Source of the DNA: Cyclobacteriaceae bacterium
GTDB lineage: Bacteria > Bacteroidota > Bacteroidia > Cytophagales > Cyclobacteriaceae
Assembly: GCA_026003355.1 (NCBI GenBank)
Contig: BPHC01000005.1
Coordinates: 1 to 64,000 of the forward strand
Length of the DNA: 64,000 nucleotides
Direction of reading: 5' to 3'
Shown here: positions 9,625 through 18,684 of the stretch, one piece after another
Position numbering within the stretch: the first letter of the stretch is position 1
Layout: each line of letters opens with the position of its first letter
Made by a program: the position numbers and the translations under genes
Notes under the pieces: model-generated
The model's input: the letters and a program-made list of their open reading frames with translations, nothing else
Databases searched by the model: none
Told to the model about the DNA's origin: nothing

Positions 9625-10875
9625 TTATTCGAATTCCTTCTGCAGGATATTCAGTACTTCATCAATGGTTTCTTCTTCCAGGTCGGCTCTGCGCACCAGC
9701 TCTTCACGGCCCAGGTTGAGTACGCTTTTGGCGGTGTCCAGACCAATGCGTTTCAGTTCGTCAATTATCCAGCCCTCAATTTCATCGGCAAATTCGTCAA
9801 GGTCCACATCCTCTTCAACCTGTCCTTCAAGTTCACGGAATACGTCTATTTCATAACCCAGCAAGCGGCTGGCCAGCCTTATGTTGAGGCCGCCCTTGCC
9901 AATGGCCAGGCTTACCTGGTCGGGTTTAAGGTACACGGCTATGCGTTTGTTTTCTTTGTCTATTTTCATAGACGATATTTTGGCCGGGCTCAGCGCACGC
10001 TGGGCATAGAGTTCCAGGTTTTCGGTATAGTTTATTACATCAATGTTTTCATTTTGCAGTTCGCGCACAATAGCATGGATACGCGAGCCTTTCATGCCCA
10101 CGCAGGCACCTACCGGGTCTATGCGGTCATCGAACGATTCAACGGCCACCTTGGCGCGTTCACCTGGTTCGCGCACCACTTTTTTTATGGTAATGAGGCC
10201 ATCGTATACCTCGGGTACTTCCTGTTCGAAAAGCCTTTCCAGAAATACCGGTGAGGTGCGCGATAAAATAATTTTGGGGTTTCCGTTTACCATCTCCACT
10301 TTGTGGACTATGGCGCGCACGGTTTCGCCCTTGCGGTAGCGGTCTTTGGGTATTTGTTCGCTGCGCGGTATGGAAATTTCGTTGCCTTCGGCATCAATAA
10401 GCAGCACTTCGCGGCTTAACACCTGGTACACTTCACCGGTTATGATTTCGCCCACCAGGTCTTTGTATTTCTGAAATAAAATATCTTTTTCCAGGTCTTT
10501 AACCTTTTGAATAAGGGCCTGTCTGGCCATGGTTACGGCCCTGCGGCCAAAGTCTTCCAGATAAATCTGCTCGGCCACCTCTTCGCCCACCTCAAAGTCG
10601 GGTTCAATTTTTCTGGCTTCAGAGAGCGCAATTTTGTCGTGATCCCAGATGTCTTCCGAATCATCATCCACAATCTCGCGAAAGCGCCAGATTTCCAGGT
10701 CGCCTTTGTCGGCATTGATGATGATGTCGAAGTTGCTGTCGGTGCCGTATTTTTTCCTAATCATGTTACGCAGCACATCTTCGAGTATGCGAATCATGGT
10801 AGGCCGGTCTATATTTTTCTGCCTGGCAAAATCGGCAAACGATTCGATGAGTGTTGCGTTGCTAAGCGTAGCCAT
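9625..10875 (-). CDS. nusA: Transcription termination/antitermination factor NusA
   Basis: 416 residues. N-terminal RNA-polymerase-binding domain (about 1-125), S1 domain (about 135-200, with GEIITGEVYQVLSREVLL), then two KH domains (VGACVGMKGSRIHAI and LAIGKGGLNIRLASRLLG). It lacks the C-terminal acidic repeats of gammaproteobacterial NusA, as is normal for Bacteroidota. It binds elongating RNA polymerase and nascent RNA and modulates pausing and termination. Located between rimP (5-base gap upstream) and infB (56 bases downstream), the canonical operon. Confidence 0.97.
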   Translation of the reverse strand: MATLSNATLIESFADFARQKNIDRPTMIRILEDVLRNMIRKKYGTDSNFDIIINADKGDLEIWRFREIVDDDSEDIWDHDKIALSEARKIEPDFEVGEEVAEQIYLEDFGRRAVTMARQALIQKVKDLEKDILFQKYKDLVGEIITGEVYQVLSREVLLIDAEGNEISIPRSEQIPKDRYRKGETVRAIVHKVEMVNGNPKIILSRTSPVFLERLFEQEVPEVYDGLITIKKVVREPGERAKVAVESFDDRIDPVGACVGMKGSRIHAIVRELQNENIDVINYTENLELYAQRALSPAKISSMKIDKENKRIAVYLKPDQVSLAIGKGGLNIRLASRLLGYEIDVFRELEGQVEEDVDLDEFADEIEGWIIDELKRIGLDTAKSVLNLGREELVRRADLEEETIDEVLNILQKEFE

Positions 10876-10880
10876 AACCG

Positions 10881-11333
10881 TTAATTAAATGTTACCAGTA
10901 CTATTGTTTTCTGTATTTCAGTAAAGGGTATTTCCTTTATGGTTTTGTCTTTGGTTTTGCCGGTTTCCAGTACAATGCCCTGGTTGGTTACTCCTTGCAG
11001 GGTGCCCTCTATTGTGCCAGTGGCGCTTCTTACCCGCACCCTGCGGCCCACATTTTTTTTGTACTGGCGCACCAGCTTAAGCGGCTGGTCCAGCCCGGGC
11101 GAGGTGACTTCCAGCAGGTACGAATCTTCCATCACATCTTCATTGTCCAGGGCCACTGAAAGTGTGCGGTTAAGCTCTGCGCAGTCTTCAACGCTAATGC
11201 CCTGGTCGCCATCCAGCACCACGGTAATTTTTTTCGGGCTTCTGCGCAGCGACAGCACCACATCTACCACAAAGTGGGCCGGATTGGTGAGTTGTGCTTC
11301 TGCCAGTTGCTTTATGCGGGCCTCCAGGTCCAT
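10881..11333 (-). CDS. rimP: Ribosome maturation factor RimP
   Basis: About 150 residues, needed for 30S subunit maturation. The ATG at 11333 (MDLEARIKQLAEAQL) fits family N-termini. The frame also extends 13 codons to an ATG at 11372, but that extension is encoded by the leader hairpin at 11349-11369, so I treat it as untranslated leader. Conserved core VTVVLDGDQGISVEDCAELNR (written here in part: LDGDQGISVEDC) and LEVTSPGLDQPL are present. First gene of the operon with nusA and infB. Confidence 0.93.
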   Translation of the reverse strand: MDLEARIKQLAEAQLTNPAHFVVDVVLSLRRSPKKITVVLDGDQGISVEDCAELNRTLSVALDNEDVMEDSYLLEVTSPGLDQPLKLVRQYKKNVGRRVRVRSATGTIEGTLQGVTNQGIVLETGKTKDKTIKEIPFTEIQKTIVLVTFN

Positions 11334-11348
11334 AACCGTCAAAACAAA

Positions 11349-11369
11349 GAGGGGACTTTGTGTCCCCTC
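11349..11369 (-). promoter_or_regulatory. Attenuator-like hairpin in the rimP leader
   Basis: A perfect 8-bp stem GAGGGGAC / GTCCCCTC with a five-base loop lies 16 bases before the rimP start. On the transcribed (minus) strand it is followed by TTTGTTTTG, so it looks like an intrinsic terminator inside the leader. Since the operon encodes NusA, which acts at such structures, feedback attenuation is a reasonable inference. Confidence 0.6.
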
Positions 11370-11391
11370 CATGGAAGTTCCAAATAGGTTG

Positions 11392-11399
11392 CAAATTTA
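11392..11399 (-). promoter_or_regulatory. Bacteroidota -7 box (TAAATTTG) for rimP-nusA-infB
   Basis: On the minus strand TAAATTTG matches TAnnTTTG exactly, and a TTG -33 element precedes it with a 20-base spacer (inside GGTTGCAAGG). Transcription should start near 11385, placing the 11349-11369 hairpin in the 5' leader. Confidence 0.6.
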
Positions 11400-11483
11400 A
11401 TTGATTTTTACCAGCCTTGCAACCGGGCATCCGGATGAAGCATTTCGGCTGTGTTATTTTTAAAAAACGTCAAACTTTTAATT

Positions 11484-12503
11484 ATGCGCCTCCTGCTTTT
11501 CGTTTTTGTTTTTCTGATGATTTTTCAGGCCTGTTCAGACCGTAGCCGTAAAGAGGAGGCCGTAAAAGCGGAGGAAGTGCGGGTTGTTCCGATGCCGGCC
11601 TTCGTGGCCGATTCGGCATATTATTTTATTGAGCGGCAGGTGGCGTTCGGACCGCGTATCCCCAATACGCAGGCCCACCGGCAGGCTGCCGATTTTTTTG
11701 TGAGCGAGTTTAAAAAGCGGGGTGCCGAAGTGGTGATACAGGATTTTACCGCCACGACCTACGACAACCAGAAGCTGGCCTTGCGAAACGTTGTTGCTTC
11801 GTTTTTCCCCGAAAAACAAAAGCGCATTTTGCTTGCTGCACATTGGGATACACGTCCCTTTTCGGATAAGGATCCGGAAAATCCGAGAGGATATTTTGAC
11901 GGAGCCAACGATGGTGCCAGCGGTGCCGGGGTGCTCCTGGAAATAGCCCGTGCCCTTGCGGCAGGACCTCCGCCACCTAACGTGGGTGTGGATATGATTT
12001 TGTTTGATGGGGAAGACTGGGGCTTTGACGAGCAGACTGCAGAGACCTTATATGGCAGGGGTAAGCAGTTTCCGTTACCCCAGGGCCAGATGTCGTGGTG
12101 GTGTCTGGGCTCGCAGTACTGGGCCAGGAACAGGCACAAACCCGGGTACAGCGCCTATTACGGCATTCTGCTGGATATGGTGGGTGGACAGCAGTCGGTT
12201 TTTGCAAAAGAGGCCTACTCCATGGAATACGCACCCGGTATTGTAAACAAGGTGTGGAATACCGCAGCACGCCTGGGGTTTGGGCATGTGTTCATCAATA
12301 AAACCAATGGCGCCATTACCGATGACCATGTGTTTGTAAACGAACTGGCGCGCATACCCATGATCAACATCATAAGCTACGATCCGCAGGACGGATCATT
12401 TGGCAGTTTTCATCATACCCGGCAGGATAATCTTTCTCTTATCAGCCGCGACAAACTGCATGCGGTAGGTACTACCCTCATGCAGGTACTGTATTACGAG
12501 TAG
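11484..12503 (+). CDS. M28-family lipoprotein, glutaminyl-peptide cyclotransferase-like
   Basis: Predicted periplasmic zinc enzyme of the M28 aminopeptidase fold, probably forming N-terminal pyroglutamate. ATG at 11484 chosen because it opens the lipoprotein signal [17 protein letters not shown] (lipobox IFQAC); the frame extends 11 codons further without purpose. Metal-site motifs are in order: AAHWDTRP (His), ANDGASG (Asp), DGEDWG (Glu pair), LLDMVGG (Asp) and FHHTRQDNL (His). The DTRP and DGED patterns and the single-zinc arrangement resemble bacterial glutaminyl cyclases. Its 3' end overlaps convergent rfbA by ten bases. A plain aminopeptidase is the alternative. Confidence 0.82.
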   Translation: MRLLLFVFVFLMIFQACSDRSRKEEAVKAEEVRVVPMPAFVADSAYYFIERQVAFGPRIPNTQAHRQAADFFVSEFKKRGAEVVIQDFTATTYDNQKLALRNVVASFFPEKQKRILLAAHWDTRPFSDKDPENPRGYFDGANDGASGAGVLLEIARALAAGPPPPNVGVDMILFDGEDWGFDEQTAETLYGRGKQFPLPQGQMSWWCLGSQYWARNRHKPGYSAYYGILLDMVGGQQSVFAKEAYSMEYAPGIVNKVWNTAARLGFGHVFINKTNGAITDDHVFVNELARIPMINIISYDPQDGSFGSFHHTRQDNLSLISRDKLHAVGTTLMQVLYYE

Positions 12504-13360
12504 GCGGGCAGGTTGCGCAGGTAGGTGCCGTAACCGCTTTTTTCCAGGGGTTCGGCAAGCTTAAAGAGCTGGTTACGGTCAATATAACCCATGCGGTAGG
12601 CCACCTCTTCAATGCAGCCAATTTTAAGTCCCTGCCGTTGTTCAATAACCTGTACAAAAGCAGCTGCCTGCATCAGCGAGTCGAAAGTGCCAGTATCGAG
12701 CCAGGCCGTGCCCCGGTTCATGACCCGCACCGATAATTTTCCGTTTTTCAGATAGGCGTTGTTTACATCGGTAATTTCCAGTTCGCCACGGGCGCTGGGC
12801 TTTATGGTACGGGCTATTTCAATTACCTGGTTGTCGTAAAAATACAGGCCGGGCACGGCGTAGTTGGAGCGCGGCTGCCGGGGCTTTTCTTCTATTGACA
12901 AAGCCCGCATGTCCTTATCAAATTCCACCACACCGTACCGTTCGGGATCGTTTACGTGATATGCGAAGATTATTCCTCCTTCGGGATTGGTGCAGGATTG
13001 GAGGGTTTTGGCCAGACCGGCACCATAAAACACGTTGTCGCCCAGAATCAGGGCAACCTTGTCGGCACCAATAAACTGTGCGCCAATAAGGAAGGCCTGG
13101 GCCAGCCCTTCCGGGCGTGGTTGGGCGGCATATTCAAACCGGCAGCCCAGCTGGGTGCCATCGCCCAGCAGCTTGCGGAAAAGGGGCAAATCCTGTGGTG
13201 TGGAGATTATGAGTATTTCGCGTATGCCGGCCATCATGAGGACCGACAGCGGGTAATAAACCATGGGCTTATCGTACAGCGGCATAAGTTGTTTGCTCAC
13301 CACAAGGGTAAGGGGATGAAGCCTTGTGCCCGATCCGCCGGCCAGAATAATGCCTTTCAT
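12494..13360 (-). CDS. rfbA: Glucose-1-phosphate thymidylyltransferase
   Basis: 288 residues, catalysing dTTP plus glucose-1-phosphate to dTDP-glucose, the first committed step toward dTDP-rhamnose and related sugars. The nucleotide-binding motif [11 protein letters not shown] is at the N-terminus, followed by [17 protein letters not shown] and LGDNVFYG, all typical of RfbA/RmlA. Last gene of the ugd-rfbB-rfbA operon (9-base gap from rfbB); rmlC and rmlD are not in the window. Confidence 0.95.
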   Translation of the reverse strand: MKGIILAGGSGTRLHPLTLVVSKQLMPLYDKPMVYYPLSVLMMAGIREILIISTPQDLPLFRKLLGDGTQLGCRFEYAAQPRPEGLAQAFLIGAQFIGADKVALILGDNVFYGAGLAKTLQSCTNPEGGIIFAYHVNDPERYGVVEFDKDMRALSIEEKPRQPRSNYAVPGLYFYDNQVIEIARTIKPSARGELEITDVNNAYLKNGKLSVRVMNRGTAWLDTGTFDSLMQAAAFVQVIEQRQGLKIGCIEEVAYRMGYIDRNQLFKLAEPLEKSGYGTYLRNLPAYS

Positions 13361-13369
13361 AGATTGCGA

Positions 13370-14422
13370 TTAGCGGTTTGCGTACATTTTTTGGTAATAC
13401 TTCAGATACTCGCCCGAAGTAACGTGGGCCAGCCATTCGGCATGGGTTAAGTACCAGTCGACTGTTTTTTCCAGTCCCGCGGCAAATTCAGTTTCGGGAC
13501 GCCAGCCGATTTCGCTGATAATTTTTGACGGATTGATGGCGTAGCGCAGATCATGGCCGGGCCTGTCTTTAACAAAGGTTATGAGCTTTGCCGATTCGCC
13601 CTCGCGGCGGTTGAGTTTTTTGTCCATGATGTGGCAAAGCATCTTTACCAAATCGATATTCTTCCACTCATTGTTCCCTCCGATATTGTAAACTGATCCG
13701 GGGACAGCCTTGTGGAACACTGCATCAATGGCCCGTGCGTGATCTTCCACATACAGCCAGTCGCGAATGTTTTCGCCGGTACCATAAACAGGTAGTGGCT
13801 TGTTATGGATAATGTTATTGATAAACAGCGGTATGAGCTTTTCGGGAAACTGATAGGGCCCGTAGTTGTTTGAGCAGCGGGTAATTACCGTGGGCAGATG
13901 ATAGCTGTTGTTAAAAGCCCGCACAAAATGATCGCTGCTGGCCTTTGAGGCCGAGTAGGGAGAGCGCGGGTCAAGGGGGGTTTCTTCAGTAAAGTAACCA
14001 TCGTCGGCTGAGCCGTACACCTCATCGGTAGAGATATGGTAAAACAGTTTGCCTGTAAAGTTATTTTGCCAGGCCGTAAGGGCGGCCTTCAGCAGCCTTA
14101 TTGTTCCGATGATGTTGGTAACGGCAAATTCATCGGGGTTATGCAGCGAGCGGTCCACATGCGACTCGGCCGCCAGATGAATAACTCCGTCAACCCCGTA
14201 ATCGGAAAATATGCGCAACAGCAGCTCGGTATCGAGCACATCGCCTTTAATAAACTCATAGTTTTTATGCCCATCCACATCGCGCAGGTTTTCCAGGTTG
14301 CCGGCATAGGTAAGTTTATCCAGGTTAAGAATGCGGTAATCCGGGTATTTCTTTACGAATAGCCGCACCACGTGCGAGCCAATAAAGCCTGCCCCGCCGG
14401 TAATAAGTATGGTTCTTTTCAT
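13370..14422 (-). CDS. rfbB: dTDP-glucose 4,6-dehydratase
   Basis: 350-residue short-chain dehydrogenase-type enzyme converting dTDP-glucose to dTDP-4-keto-6-deoxyglucose. It has the Rossmann motif GGAGFIGSH, the signature HLAAESHVDRS, the STDEVYG segment with catalytic Asp/Glu neighbours, and the YSASKASSDH YxxxK pair. Its ATG overlaps the ugd stop (ATGA at 14419-14422), showing translational coupling. Confidence 0.96.
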   Translation of the reverse strand: MKRTILITGGAGFIGSHVVRLFVKKYPDYRILNLDKLTYAGNLENLRDVDGHKNYEFIKGDVLDTELLLRIFSDYGVDGVIHLAAESHVDRSLHNPDEFAVTNIIGTIRLLKAALTAWQNNFTGKLFYHISTDEVYGSADDGYFTEETPLDPRSPYSASKASSDHFVRAFNNSYHLPTVITRCSNNYGPYQFPEKLIPLFINNIIHNKPLPVYGTGENIRDWLYVEDHARAIDAVFHKAVPGSVYNIGGNNEWKNIDLVKMLCHIMDKKLNRREGESAKLITFVKDRPGHDLRYAINPSKIISEIGWRPETEFAAGLEKTVDWYLTHAEWLAHVTSGEYLKYYQKMYANR

Positions 14423-15736
14423 GATGGAATTACGGTTTCGCGCCCAATACTAAAATAGGTGAACCCAAGTTCACGAATTTGTTCCAGTTCATATAGATTC
14501 CTTCCGTCAAAAATGAGCTTGTTTTTGAGTTGTTCCGTCATTTGCCTGAAGTCGGGGTTTCGGTATTCGGGCCACTCGGTGGCAATAAGCAGGGCCTCGG
14601 CACCGGCAAGGGCCTGATAGGGGTTTTCGGCATAGTGCAACCGGTTGCCGTATTTTTTCTTTACGTTCGTCCATGGCCTCGGGGTCATGTACGGCAATGA
14701 GGGCACCGTGTTCCAGCAACAGGTCGATGTTATACAGTGCAGGAGCTTCACGGATATCGTCTGTATGGGGTTTGAACGCCAGGCCCCATAAGGCCAGTTT
14801 GCGCCCTTTTACCGAGCCCCCGAAAAACTCAATAACCCGCCGCGCCAGTACTGTTCTTTGTTGCCGGTTTACCGTCTCGACAGCAGCAAGTATGCGAAAG
14901 TCGTAACCTGCCTCTCTGGAAGTATGGGCCAAAGCCTGCACATCTTTCGGGAAACAACTGCCCCCATACCCAATGCCCGCAAAAAGGAAGCGTTTTCCTA
15001 TGCGGCTGTCGGTGCCTATGCCCAGGCGCACCATGTCTACATCGGCTCCCAGGCGTTCGCACAAATTAGCCACCTCATTCATAAAGGTAATTTTGGCAGC
15101 CAGAAAGGCGTTGGCTGCGTATTTGGTTAGTTCAGACGACCGTTCGTCCATGAACAAAATGGGGTTGCCCTGCCGGGTAAACGGGCCGTAAAGCTGGGCC
15201 ATGATTTTGCGGGCTTTTTCAGACCGGGTACCTACCACCACCCGCTCGGGCTTCAGGAAGTCTTCCACGGCTAGTCCCTCGCGCAAGAACTCGGGGTTTG
15301 ATACCACATCAAACTCAACCTGTGTTTTGGCGGCAATTCGTTGCCTTACCAGGTCGGCTGTGCCTACCGGAACGGTGCTTTTGTTTACAATTACGGTGTA
15401 ATGCTGCAACAGGGGACCAAGGTCATCAGCCACTTTCAGCACATATTGCAGGTCGGCAGAACCGTCTTCGCCCGGAGGGGTAGGCAGGGCCAACATGATA
15501 ATTAGGGCATCGCGTACGCCATCGGCCAGGCTGGTGGTAAAGTGCAGGCGCTTTTGCTCCACATTATGATGAACTATTTCGGCAAGGCCCCGCTCATAGA
15601 TGGGCAGAATACCCTGATTAAGTTTTTCAATTTTTTCGCGGTCAATATCCACACAGGTTACCGTGTTACCGCTTTCGGCAAGGCAGGCGCCGGTTACCAG
15701 GCCCACATAGCCCGTGCCTATTACTGCTACCTTCAT
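14419..15736 (-). CDS. ugd: UDP-glucose 6-dehydrogenase family, frame interrupted once
   Basis: NAD-dependent oxidation of UDP-glucose (or a related UDP-sugar) to the uronate. ATG at 15736 gives MKVAVIGTGYVGLVTGACLA; earlier codons are dispensable. The catalytic cysteine motif GYGGSCFPKDV and the N- and C-terminal Rossmann domains are intact. In the C-terminal domain the frame breaks after VHDPEAMDERK: downstream homology (YGNRLHYAENPYQALAG to IGRETVIPS) is in another frame. The break sits on a T6 run at 14653-14658 (A6 in the coding strand); with five A the reading continues. Either an assembly insertion or a recent mutation. First gene of the nucleotide-sugar operon. Confidence 0.9.
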
Positions 15737-15828
15737 TAGCTGCGGGTTAAAAAGAAAGGGCAAAAATAGGCATTTGGGTTTGGTTTTAGCTTCCCTGCAA
15801 AATCAAACTAACATTCGTTTGGAATTTG

Positions 15829-15836
15829 TATATTCG
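15829..15836 (+). promoter_or_regulatory. Probable -7 box (TATATTCG) for the acyl-CoA dehydrogenase
   Basis: TATATTCG differs at one position from TAnnTTTG and lies 20 bases before the ATG at 15856. The same T-to-C variant precedes xerC (TATCTTCG, 17326-17333) and the membrane gene at 33244 (TATTTTCG, 33228-33235). Confidence 0.4.
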
Positions 15837-15855
15837 CCTCTTCAAAAAAGGGAAT

Positions 15856-17019
15856 ATGATTTCGGTAACAGAGCAGGGTGTGGCTTTCACACCAACAGAA
15901 AGCCAGCAGATGGTGGCAGCTATGGCCAGAGATTTCAGCGCGCGTTACATTGCCCCGCACGTGATGGAGTGGGACGAGAACCAGATATTTCCCATTGAAC
16001 TTTTTCAAAAGATGGGCGAGTTGGGTTTAATGGGCGTACTGGTGCCCCAGGAATACGGAGGTGCGGGGTTTGGATATTTTGAATATGTTGCCGCCATTGA
16101 AGAAATAGCCAAAGCAGATGGTGCCATTGGCCTGTCGGTTGCAGCTCACAACTCGTTGTGCACCAACCACATTCTGGAATTTGGCAGCGAAGAGCAGAAG
16201 CGAAAATACCTGCCCGCACTGGCTTCGGGGCAATGGATAGGAGCCTGGGGCCTCACGGAACCCAACACCGGTTCGGATGCCGGCAACATGCGCACCGTGG
16301 CTGTAAAAGATGGCGACTATTACATACTAAACGGCACCAAAAACTTCATTACCCACGGTAAGTCGGGCCACGTGGCCGTAGTTATTGCCCGCACCGGCCA
16401 GCCGGGCGATTCGCACGGCATGTCGGCTTTTATAATTGAAAAAGGAACGCCGGGGTTTAGCGCCGGAAAAAAGGAAAACAAACTCGGTATGCGGGCCTCG
16501 GAAACGGCCGAGCTCATTTTCAGCGATTGCCGGATTCACCGGTCGCAAATGCTGGGCAAGGAAGGAGAAGGCTTTATTCAGGCGCTTAAAATATTGGATG
16601 GGGGGCGCATTTCCATTGCCGCATTAAGCGTGGGCATAGCACAGGGCGCCTTTGAGGCTGCATTGAAATACAGTAAGGAGCGGCATCAGTTCAACAAACC
16701 CATCTCGGCTTTTCAGGGTATTTCTTTTAAACTGGCCGATATGGCCACCAAAATTGAAGCCGCCAGGCTGCTTACCTACCGGGCAGCCGACCTGAAAAAC
16801 CGCCGGATGCCCGTAACCCGGCAATCGGCCATGGCCAAGCTGTATGCCTCGGAAGTGGCCGTGCAGGTTGCCAACGAATGCGTACAGATTTTTGGCGGAT
16901 ACGGCTACACCAAGGATTTCCCGGCCGAAAAATATTACCGCGATGCCAAGCTGTGCACCATTGGCGAGGGCACATCCGAAATACAAAAGCTGGTCATTAG
17001 CCGTTCATTGCTTGGCTGA
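15856..17019 (+). CDS. Acyl-CoA dehydrogenase (short/branched-chain type)
   Basis: FAD enzyme introducing the alpha,beta double bond in acyl-CoA thioesters and passing electrons to ETF. ATG at 15856 ([13 protein letters not shown]) chosen over a start ten codons earlier. Family motifs: [12 protein letters not shown] for FAD and substrate contacts, FITHGKSG, and the C-terminal [20 protein letters not shown] followed by IGEGTSEIQ, where the Glu is the catalytic base position of short- and medium-chain enzymes. Length 387 residues fits. Precise acyl specificity cannot be read from sequence. Confidence 0.92.
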   Translation: MISVTEQGVAFTPTESQQMVAAMARDFSARYIAPHVMEWDENQIFPIELFQKMGELGLMGVLVPQEYGGAGFGYFEYVAAIEEIAKADGAIGLSVAAHNSLCTNHILEFGSEEQKRKYLPALASGQWIGAWGLTEPNTGSDAGNMRTVAVKDGDYYILNGTKNFITHGKSGHVAVVIARTGQPGDSHGMSAFIIEKGTPGFSAGKKENKLGMRASETAELIFSDCRIHRSQMLGKEGEGFIQALKILDGGRISIAALSVGIAQGAFEAALKYSKERHQFNKPISAFQGISFKLADMATKIEAARLLTYRAADLKNRRMPVTRQSAMAKLYASEVAVQVANECVQIFGGYGYTKDFPAEKYYRDAKLCTIGEGTSEIQKLVISRSLLG

Positions 17020-17069
17020 TTTGCGTATTCCAAAGTGCTTTTGCATATTTGCAGCCCAATTTAAAGCCC

Positions 17070-17264
17070 ATGATTGTTGTACAGATAAAGGAAAACGAAT
17101 CGATTGACAAGGCACTGAAACGGTTCAAGAAAAAATTCGAAAAAACAGGCATTTTGCGCGAACTCCGTGCCCGTACCGCCTACGAAAAACCCTCGGTACG
17201 CCGGCGGAATGAAATTATACGCGCAGCTTACCGCGAACGCTTTAAAGCTCAGCAGGAGAGCTGA
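17070..17264 (+). CDS. rpsU: 30S ribosomal protein S21
   Basis: 64-residue basic protein ([20 protein letters not shown]) of the small subunit platform. The ATG at 17070 is chosen because upstream codons overlap a promoter-like CATATTTG at 17044-17051 with a TTTG 20 bases further upstream. Followed by a strong terminator and then xerC and hpf, a cluster conserved in Bacteroidota. Confidence 0.95.
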   Translation: MIVVQIKENESIDKALKRFKKKFEKTGILRELRARTAYEKPSVRRRNEIIRAAYRERFKAQQES

Positions 17265-17295
17265 CAGAACCGTTCAGTTATCTATAATTTATATG

Positions 17296-17327
17296 AAATC
17301 CCCTCCGTGCGGAGGGGATTTTTTTTA
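17296..17327 (+). terminator. Intrinsic terminator after rpsU
   Basis: AAATCCCCTCC (17296-17306) / GGAGGGGATTT (17311-17321), an 11-bp stem with a GTGC loop, followed by a T run. It separates rpsU from xerC, whose own -7-like box TATCTTCG begins at 17326. Confidence 0.9.
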
Positions 17328-17351
17328 TCTTCGTTTCCGGAGCAGCAAGCA

Positions 17352-18242
17352 ATGGCCGGAGCAGTAGAATCATTCTTTCGTTATCTGCAATATGAAAAGC
17401 GCGTAAGCCGGCATACGCTTACCTCATATAAAAACGACTTAAGTCAACTGCAGGCTTTCCTTACCGAAACCTTTAACCTGCACACACCCGTTGATGCCGA
17501 TTATGGCATGCTGCGCGCCTGGATTATTCATCTGATGGAACGAGGATTAAAACCTCCTTCTATTAACCGGAAAATTGCCACATTGCGCGCGTGCTACAGG
17601 TTTCTGCTCCGTGAGGGCATCATTCAGAAAAACCCGATGCAGAAAATCCGCGTGCTGAAAACTCCCAAAAGGCTTCCGGCTTTTGTACCAGAAAAGGAAA
17701 TGAAACAACTGCTGGACCACACCGCATTTGGTACAGACTTTACCGGTTTGCGCAACCGGCTGGTGCTGGAGCTGCTCTATGCCACCGGCATGCGCCTTTC
17801 GGAGCTCATTTCCATTAAAGACCCGGCCATTGACCTGCACAACTGTACTATTAAGGTGCTGGGCAAACGCAACAAGGAAAGAATTATTCCTTTTCCCAAG
17901 CCAGTGGCTTCCCTTATCCGCCACTACATTGCCGAACGCAACAAAACCGTAGGCACACCGGCACATGAACATTTGCTGGTTACCGAGAAGGGCGAGCCCT
18001 GCTATGCCATGCTGGTGTATCGCATTGTTCATTATTACCTTGGTACCGGAACAGCTGTGCAAAAACGCAGCCCCCATGTATTGCGTCATACCTACGCCAC
18101 CCATTTGCTTAACAACGGAGCGGAAATCAATGCGGTTAAAGACCTGCTGGGCCACAGCAGTCTGGCTGCCACACAGGTATATACGCATAACTCCATTGAA
18201 AAATTAAAAAAAGCATACGAACAGGCTCATCCAAAAGCCTGA
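17352..18242 (+). CDS. xerC: Tyrosine recombinase XerC/XerD family
   Basis: 296 residues with N-terminal SAM-like core-binding domain (about 1-90) and catalytic domain containing the full set: R148 (ATGMRLSEL), K172 region (LGKRNKERIIP), H242 and R245 (HVLRHTYATH), H268 (LLGHSS) and nucleophile Y277 (VYTHNS). It resolves chromosome dimers at dif. The rpsU-xerC-hpf context marks it as the housekeeping enzyme, not an island or cassette integrase. Start at 17352 excludes the upstream terminator. Confidence 0.9.
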   Translation: MAGAVESFFRYLQYEKRVSRHTLTSYKNDLSQLQAFLTETFNLHTPVDADYGMLRAWIIHLMERGLKPPSINRKIATLRACYRFLLREGIIQKNPMQKIRVLKTPKRLPAFVPEKEMKQLLDHTAFGTDFTGLRNRLVLELLYATGMRLSELISIKDPAIDLHNCTIKVLGKRNKERIIPFPKPVASLIRHYIAERNKTVGTPAHEHLLVTEKGEPCYAMLVYRIVHYYLGTGTAVQKRSPHVLRHTYATHLLNNGAEINAVKDLLGHSSLAATQVYTHNSIEKLKKAYEQAHPKA

Positions 18243-18323
18243 ACCATGTGTGTTTGGTTTTCGTATAAAATTTTGTGCAGGCGGCACAATCAAAAACATG
18301 TTTCACATTAAAAACCCATGCCT

Positions 18324-18626
18324 ATGAAAATCAATGTTCAGTCCATCCACTTCACAGCCGACCGTAAGCTCATTCAGTTTATTCAGAAAAAAATAGATAA
18401 GCTGGAAACCTTTTTTGGACGCGTTGTGAGAAGCGATGTGTTTTTGCGATTGAACAACGAAGGCGTGGAAAATAAAACCGTTGAAATACGGCTAAAGCTG
18501 CCGGGCAGTGAGCTGTTTGTTGCCGAAAAAGCCCGTACTTTCGAGGCCGCCACGGCACAGGCTACCGATGCCCTGCGCAGCCAGCTCAAAAAATTCAAAA
18601 CCCGTATAAAAGGCGGCCGTGTGTAA
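18324..18626 (+). CDS. hpf: Short ribosome hibernation promoting factor
   Basis: 100-residue HPF/RaiA protein (MKINVQSIHFTADRKLIQFI) that binds the 30S decoding region in slow growth and promotes ribosome dimers or silencing. It has the short form, without the long C-terminal dimerisation domain. A start two codons earlier at 18318 is possible. Ends at a strong terminator. Confidence 0.9.
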   Translation: MKINVQSIHFTADRKLIQFIQKKIDKLETFFGRVVRSDVFLRLNNEGVENKTVEIRLKLPGSELFVAEKARTFEAATAQATDALRSQLKKFKTRIKGGRV

Positions 18627-18640
18627 TTTGCGCCCGCAAA

Positions 18641-18676
18641 AAAAAACAGGCTGACCAGCAGTTAGCCTGTTTTTTT
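18641..18676. terminator. Bidirectional terminator between hpf and metK
   Basis: AAAAAACAGGCT (18641-18652) pairs with AGCCTGTTTTTT (18664-18675); CTGAC/GTTAG extends the stem inward to a CAGCA loop. A- and T-runs on both sides fit termination of both convergent transcripts. Confidence 0.88.
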
Positions 18677-18684
18677 CAGGGTTT

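Noticed and set aside
17352-18242. XerC-like recombinase as the integrase of the cassette array
   Set aside because: It is in the conserved rpsU-xerC-hpf cluster 20 kb away and looks like the chromosome-dimer resolvase; it lacks any integron-integrase-specific insertion that I can see.
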